A DNA stretch of 64,000 nt. Source: Hypomesus transpacificus (taxonomy: Eukaryota; Chordata; Actinopteri; Osmeriformes; Osmeridae). Positions 36,479 through 64,000 of this stretch are shown here, one piece after another. Location of the stretch: the NCBI RefSeq assembly GCF_021917145.1, contig NC_061077.1, positions 6,817,298 to 6,881,297 on the forward strand, given 5' to 3'. Below the pieces are notes generated by a model, which was given only the letters and a program-made list of their open reading frames with translations, was not told the origin of the DNA and did not search any database. Made by a program: the position numbers and the translations under genes. The first letter of the stretch is position 1; every line of letters begins with the position of its first letter.

Positions 36479-38000
36479 GTATTTCCATTGTTGGTAATCA
36501 GTCATGTCTTTTTACTTTTTATAACTTGGTTCATTCCTCTCCAGAGGACGTTCAGTGAACTGTTGTTACTATAGGTTAGAGTACTGGTGACACCATTCAT
36601 TTTCATAGATTAAGATCACTCTGATGCAGAACATTTGGTTTTATTAAGTTAGACAGATTTTTTTAATACTTGGTAATCCTATTAATTTCCTAGGTTTATT
36701 TCTGACACTAATTATAAAGTAAGTGATTTGTCAACTTCACTAAGATTTTAGACAACTTTATCAGTTCTTAGAAAAGTGAGAATGAATTAAAGCGGTCTTC
36801 ATTGGTCTCCTAGGTGCTGTCCATGGTGCTAAACCTCGTCCTCTCGTGATTCAGCATGGGAGGGGGTGGGTGGGGGAGAATACCCAGCTCTATTTAATCT
36901 TCTTAAGCATAATATAATGAAAGGGGTTTATTGCACTCAGGGAAACAGATGGTTTCTTGATTACGTTCTTGTTTTTAATGATGGGAAAGCCGCCTGGCGT
37001 GCTAATTCACTAGTCACTAGAGTTTGCTACATGCGTAGACAGATGGACATGTGAGGAAAGAACTGCTTCAAGATATTCATGAATCCCTACACACCCTTGA
37101 CATGGATACCGACAACACTGACACCTGTAGCATCTGATGAAAAAGGACTAGAAAGCATGAAGGCCTAATTAAAATCAAACAACAGAAGTGGCGTACGTAT
37201 TCGTGTCTGGAGTACAGTCTACTGTAAGTGTTGATTGGACGTCTCTTGGATTGAGTCGTATTTTAAGAAGTGAGATAAATTATGTCACGCTTTGGAGTCA
37301 AATGGAAGTATGCTGAAACCAAAAATGATCTGGCGCGAAGTAAACCGTTATGAATACATTCCCATTGGCATCCACACGAGATGTCAATCTAAAGTTTTAC
37401 CACAAAAATAGTTGAAAGATGCTGCCTTCTCACACGGGATATATTTAATTGAACAACAAGGTAGGTAATCTAGCATTTAATTATAGTTTACGTCTCATAG
37501 ATAAAAGTAGTGGAGACTTTGCATTTAGTTTGTTAAAGAAAACCCTGGAAGGATTATTGATATAGGCTTATCCATGATAAGTAATTAAAGATACGAAAAT
37601 ACATGTCACAAATGTATTGATTTAAGCGAATGTACATGGATGCATATTCGTTTAAGTAGCATACCTTCTCATTGGTGGCTGAGTTTCTACAGGAAATTGT
37701 GGATCACCAAATCAATGAATCAAGTTTAAGATCTTGCTCAGTCCATCAACCTGAGTGATGCTAGACAACAGTGACAACGCAATTACACCGGTCATTATAT
37801 CAAGGGTTCAAAATGTAGCATGAAGACTTTTTTTCTGAAATCGTAACACCTTGTCACCTGTTGTCTTTTAAGTATAAATCTCAATGTACAAGAGACAAAC
37901 ATACTGTAGCTGTTCAGTATGCCTTAATTTAATCCTCAACAATATGATCATCCAATATTTGATCCATGAGTCATCAGTCTATGCTTGCAAGGCAGGCAGG
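36479..38000. other. uba3-tafa4 intergenic region; TMF1 and EOGT absent
   Basis: About 1.5 kb, probably containing the tafa4 promoter and 5' UTR. In mammals TMF1 and EOGT lie in this interval in the same orientation as uba3. No TMF1 coiled-coil or EOGT glycosyltransferase exon is recognisable here. Confidence 0.6.
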
Positions 38001-39580
<1,580 letters not shown>

Positions 39581-39583
39581 TGA

Positions 39584-59911
<20,328 letters not shown>

Positions 59912-62900
59912 CTGCTGTGGACCAGAGAGGGCACAGTCCCACTCAGTGTGGTCTCAACCTTCAACAACATGGACTCAACCTGTGACCACAGACTCTCCCT
60001 TTGTCTATGTTTTGTTTTGCTCTCTCTCTCTCTCTCTGTCGCTTTCTCTCTCTTTCATCTCTCTCTATCACAAACAAACATAAACATTTGGTATGAAGTG
60101 TTTCTTTTCTAAACATTTCTGGTTTTGTCACGTCCAATAAAAGTCTTTCATCTAGGAAAACTGAACTTACTGACTCCATGTCATCTGAATCTATCAGGCT
60201 ATAGGATTGTATAATTATCAACTGTTCACTGCTCATGTTGTTCTTTCAGCCCTGTCTTGTCCCCGAGCCACAACACAGTAAATGTGGAGTGATCCCTGGG
60301 GACGTTTTCCATGCAGCAGAGATTTCCCCTGACAGGCTGACTCCCATCAACTCCTGAGCCCTGCTCTTGCCTTAAAACCAAAATTAGAAATACAAAAAGA
60401 TAAGATTTGTCTCCTGCTCTCAGGCAGCTGCCTGCCGTGCCTTTCTGCCTGTGCCTGACTGCATCTTTCGCTATCAGGAATGGGGTGCTGGGACAGTGAC
60501 AGAGCAGTCATGGAAATCAAAAGCCTTGTAATGTCTCACCAAGCTGTATAGATAAGAAAATAGCTTCAGCATTAACATGGAAAAATCTTTGGCAAGAAAG
60601 ACACGGGTCAGTTAATAAAAGATCTATACGATTACATAAATAAGATTGACACACCAATGCTATTATTGACAATTAGAATTGAACAAGAACAATCTTATTT
60701 ATGAATCAAAGTATTTTGGTTTTGGACGTGAAACATCACCATGCCAAATCTTGGCAAATTGGGAATGTGTGCAATAAATGTGAAGTACACAATAACACAG
60801 AACAGTTTATCAAATGAATAGGCATCTAATCATTACTTTCTCTTCATAGTATAAATTCACATTTAGCAATACACACTAATTTCATCTTTATTCTATAAAA
60901 CATTAAACCTGATGATATCTGAATGTCTGTCTATGAAGAACAACCCTTCCTGGATGAGTTATTTCTCAGAAAGAGTGCCTTACCTGAACAATCCAGGCAG
61001 GAGTATAGGTGTGTCTTAACACATGTTACATCCATCCATGCTGTGGCTCATGTGGATCTCACCCAACTCCTTTGATGGTTTTGAGGAGTGAACTCCTTTC
61101 ACACTCCCTTCGTCGACTTCACTTTGACGAAAACACAGCAGCAGGCTCACTGAAACTGACACTCAAGCCAGACTCTGGAAACAGACTTAGAGCACTGTCA
61201 TTTCCACCTTTGAAAATATCACTGTTGTCCCTCGAGGGCACCCTGCCACTGACACAGAATAGATTTGCCTCCTCGCATTTACAGGCACATGCAGAGTGGT
61301 CCTTAATTAACTGTAGTGGAATCTCTCCTCTTTCTCCGTCTGCAGCCCTCCATTGAGAAGCAGCCTCTGAGCACTGCACGCTCTGCCTCTGTCCCCCTCA
61401 GCAAGCACCAAGTAATGAATGTCCCTTTTCCAGTCTAGCTTACTGTTCACACTGTACCACGTCTTAAAGCTAGACTACCTATAGTACAACACAGTGACCA
61501 CATGGTGAGAAACCATTCCATCTGATTATCAACCTCTCAATACTGCCGATTAACCCATCTGGTGAAAACATTTACAGTATGAGTGTCTCTGTTTATTTTT
61601 AGGAGCATCATGAATATTCGACTATACTCCTTCCCCCACACAGATAAAGATAAGATCATGAAGCTGATGCCATGGATCGTAGTAATCATTGTATTCATGG
61701 TTTAAAGTGTTCATCATCAACTGTAGAAAGTGTAGATTAACTGAATGCAGCTCATTTCTACATTATAATTGGCTAGCCTTTTTGCACAGTTTGCACAGCA
61801 AATTCCTTGTCTGTGCAAACTTTCATGGCGAATAAATCCCTTTCTGATTTCGGATTCTGAAACAAAGTTTTGCGTGTTTTTCTTTCCCATATTTTTTCTA
61901 AACTGAAAAGCTTGTACAACGCCATATAAATACTAAATTTCACCAAATTTTACAACAACATCCCCATGCTTTTGGAAATACAGTACGTGTCTACATCAAG
62001 TTGGGCAAAAAAGCAGAAACGAGCTGGAACACTTTTCTGGTCAAGAGTCGTTAAACTTCAGGTCATTCATGAACAGCTAAAGGGGATATTCAAATACAGT
62101 TGTGGAGTTCATCAGTCAGCGATGGAGTTTTAATGGCCACCTAAGGAAATAAGAGGGAGGTAGATGTCATTAAATCAGCCCTGATCAGTATGTCTGAGAA
62201 GCTGGCCATCCATCCTCATCCCACATTATGACTGAGAGCCAGCTCCACTTCACCATTGTGATGGGCTTTATCTCCAGCATACAGAACACGCCTGAGGCCT
62301 GGAACTCATCCTGCTATGACAGCCGTGCACAAACTCTCCTGTTTATTTTAGGTTGCTTGATTGGGAAGGTGGGGCACAATCCCATGGCAGACTGTGGGGA
62401 GGAAAACATGAAGTGAGAATAAGGTAAGACACTAGTAGTCTCATGAGGCACAATGTATCATTCCATCAATATCTGTGGTCTGAGACTAATTCATGACCAA
62501 TTATGTGTGTGACCAGCAAGACATAGAGGATGCCAGAATGGTCTTATGGGGTTTTTAAAACACTTGAGAATCAGACAAATGTCTCAACCATTAAATACTG
62601 AGAGACTGCTTTTTATAGATTTTGGTTTTTGTTACACAAACACACCATATCCTTTAATTTGTCCACACTTTAAGCGTCTGTTAGCTATCTGTTAATTGTC
62701 TGTCAGGTTAACCTCTATTATGTTTGGTAAAAATAAATCGTTATAAAATATATATTTTGTAACTTGTCACTAAGGCACATTCCTCAGTGCACATTCATAA
62801 AAATCACCTTGTTGAAGGTTAAATGTGGAGTAACACCTTTTATGTTGATGTGGTCCCTTGTTTTGGTTGTTTCTCTGCTACATTATATGGGCTTCCTCAC

Positions 62901-63146
62901 CCCAAACCATCTTAAAACATGTACATCACTTTGATTCCCTTACCTGCTGGCTAACAAGTACTGTCTGGACAGGCATTCACTGCTGCTTTTATGGTTTCTT
63001 TCTTGAGTGTTATTGACAGCTATGCTCAAAAAACAGAAGTCCTGTTGTTGGCCCTGTCGGTTGTGTACAGGGAGGGCTCCTTAATCTACTGTGGTCAGTA
63101 TAGTTGAGGCCACAAAGCTGTCTGTCCTCCCAATGACCCCTAACTG
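59912..63146. other. sequence upstream of the tafa1 signal-peptide exon
   Basis: Probably tafa1 5' intron/UTR territory, since the first coding exon may follow an acceptor (GTCCACAG just above 59911). A CT tract is at 60019-60067. A segment near 61741-61862, ending GGCGAATAAATCC...TTTCTGATTTCGGATTCTGA, resembles the tail of a fish non-LTR retroposon. The small ORFs here show no domain. Confidence 0.45.
61741..61862 (+). repeat. possible non-LTR retroposon tail
   Basis: The sequence contains AATTCCTTGTCTGTGCAAAC, then GGCGAATAAATCC and a terminal TTCTGATTTCGGATTCTGA. That layout (AATAAA-like box followed by repeated TTCTGA units) is common at 3' ends of L2/Rex-type copies in teleosts. No longer body is visible. 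Confidence 0.35.
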
Positions 63147-63335
63147 GTGTCTTGCAAGATGTCACAGCCCTCTACTGAGGGGGCTCTTCAAATACTAGTG
63201 TTGCTGCTGACTATCGTACTGCTCAGGGGTTCTGTCAGGGGGGCTGGCATGTGTGGGCCCTTGTATGGAGGTGAGGTGTGTAAACATTATTGTGATTACT
63301 TGTTCTGGGTCAGACATGGTATTCTGTGCAAGTGA
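63147..63335 (+). CDS. hypothetical signal-peptide-like ORF or exon
   Basis: A 62-codon frame starting MSCKMSQPSTEGA, then a strong hydrophobic core (LQILVLLLTIVLL) and a small-residue cleavage-like region (RGSVRGAG), followed by CGPLYG. A good splice donor (TATGGAG|GTGAGG) lies after codon 41 or so, so this could be the first coding exon of an unidentified secreted or membrane protein running to the right. I do not recognise the family. Mammalian synteny would predict SUCLG2 beyond TAFA1, which this is not. Chance is a real alternative. Confidence 0.25.
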   Translation: MSCKMSQPSTEGALQILVLLLTIVLLRGSVRGAGMCGPLYGGEVCKHYCDYLFWVRHGILCK

Positions 63336-64000
63336 AACTTAAATTGTGTAAGAGCTTAACATGCAGGAAGCTCAAGAGACATATCTTTTTTCTTTCCCTA
63401 AGCTACTGCATGTTTACCACTGTCGTGACTGACAAAAAACATGAAAGGTTTCGATGCCCCAAAAACAACATGACATTTGAAATAATATCAATGCATTGAC
63501 GTTTCCTACCAGGGGCTTATTGTTAGCAGACATGGACCTCATGGTGTATGTCAAAATTCACTATTCAAGTCTTTGTTGCTGTAAGTGAATTGCAATCAGG
63601 ATGTTGTTGTCAGTATTCTCCATATACAAATTATAAATGGGTTGTATTACATGGTAAGACATTTATTACAGAATTACAAAAAGCGACATAAAAACTGTTC
63701 TGAATAAAAATGGATATTTCCTTGTGTTCCTGGAGAAATTATATGCATGTGTTTTTTCAGGTAGAGGTTTCACCAATAGCCACGTATATGGCTAGATTTT
63801 GCAATGCATAATTACAGTCTAATTTTTATAATTGACACTTGTTCAGTGTATTAAGAACCTAATGAGCAGCATGGCTTATTTCAAAGATTGTCATGGGTGG
63901 TACTGCTGTTTTAAATCCTTGCTTTGTAGTTTGTTTTGCCATCCAATAGTCTTTTCTCAGGGGCGAATAAATCATATTGTTCACAAATGACATTCCAGGG

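Noticed and set aside
61009-61379. 115-codon plus-strand and 86-codon minus-strand overlapping frames
   Set aside because: Neither has a domain, signal peptide or plausible splice context, and both look like chance open frames.

Overview
This is a vertebrate, almost certainly teleost, nuclear genome window. It contains spliced genes with GT-AG introns, a Tc1/mariner transposon with nested terminal repeats, a tRNA-derived SINE and many microsatellites. Gene content and relative orientation follow the human 3p14 block (MITF, FRMD4B, LMOD3, ARL6IP5, UBA3, TAFA4, TAFA1). TMF1 and EOGT, which lie between UBA3 and TAFA4 in mammals, are absent here. All exon models below come from reading splice sites and checking that the phases agree; no transcript or database evidence was available.

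Layout. 1-5143: 5' end of mitf on the minus strand. Exon 1A (the A-isoform start) is at 5040-5143, and a probable decayed exon 1H is at 1298-1353. 5144-11814: divergent intergenic space with a small palindromic MITE-like element. 11815-23638: frmd4b (+), about 23 coding exons, with a structurally complete Tc1-like transposon in one intron (16304-17964). 25504-28114: lmod3 (+), carrying an unusual extra in-frame exon produced by a local tandem duplication. 29804-31683: arl6ip5 (-). 31944-36162: uba3 (+), 18 coding exons, sharing a 260-bp bidirectional promoter with arl6ip5. 38001-39502: tafa4 (+). 46420-59911: tafa1 (-), with a 12-kb intron. 59912-64000: presumably tafa1 upstream sequence, with one unassigned signal-peptide-like ORF.

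The genes do not form one pathway. mitf encodes a bHLH-zip transcription factor. frmd4b encodes a FERM scaffold binding cytohesins. lmod3 encodes a muscle actin nucleator. arl6ip5 encodes an ER PRA1-family protein. uba3 encodes the catalytic subunit of the NEDD8 E1. tafa4 and tafa1 encode secreted neuronal chemokine-like peptides. A palindromic TCACGTGA site, the preferred core of MITF/TFE factors, sits in the arl6ip5/uba3 shared promoter.

The most unusual observations are the chimeric duplicated exon in lmod3, the mitf exon 1H relic with a damaged splice donor, the apparently intact Tc1-like element, and the extended tafa1 linker.
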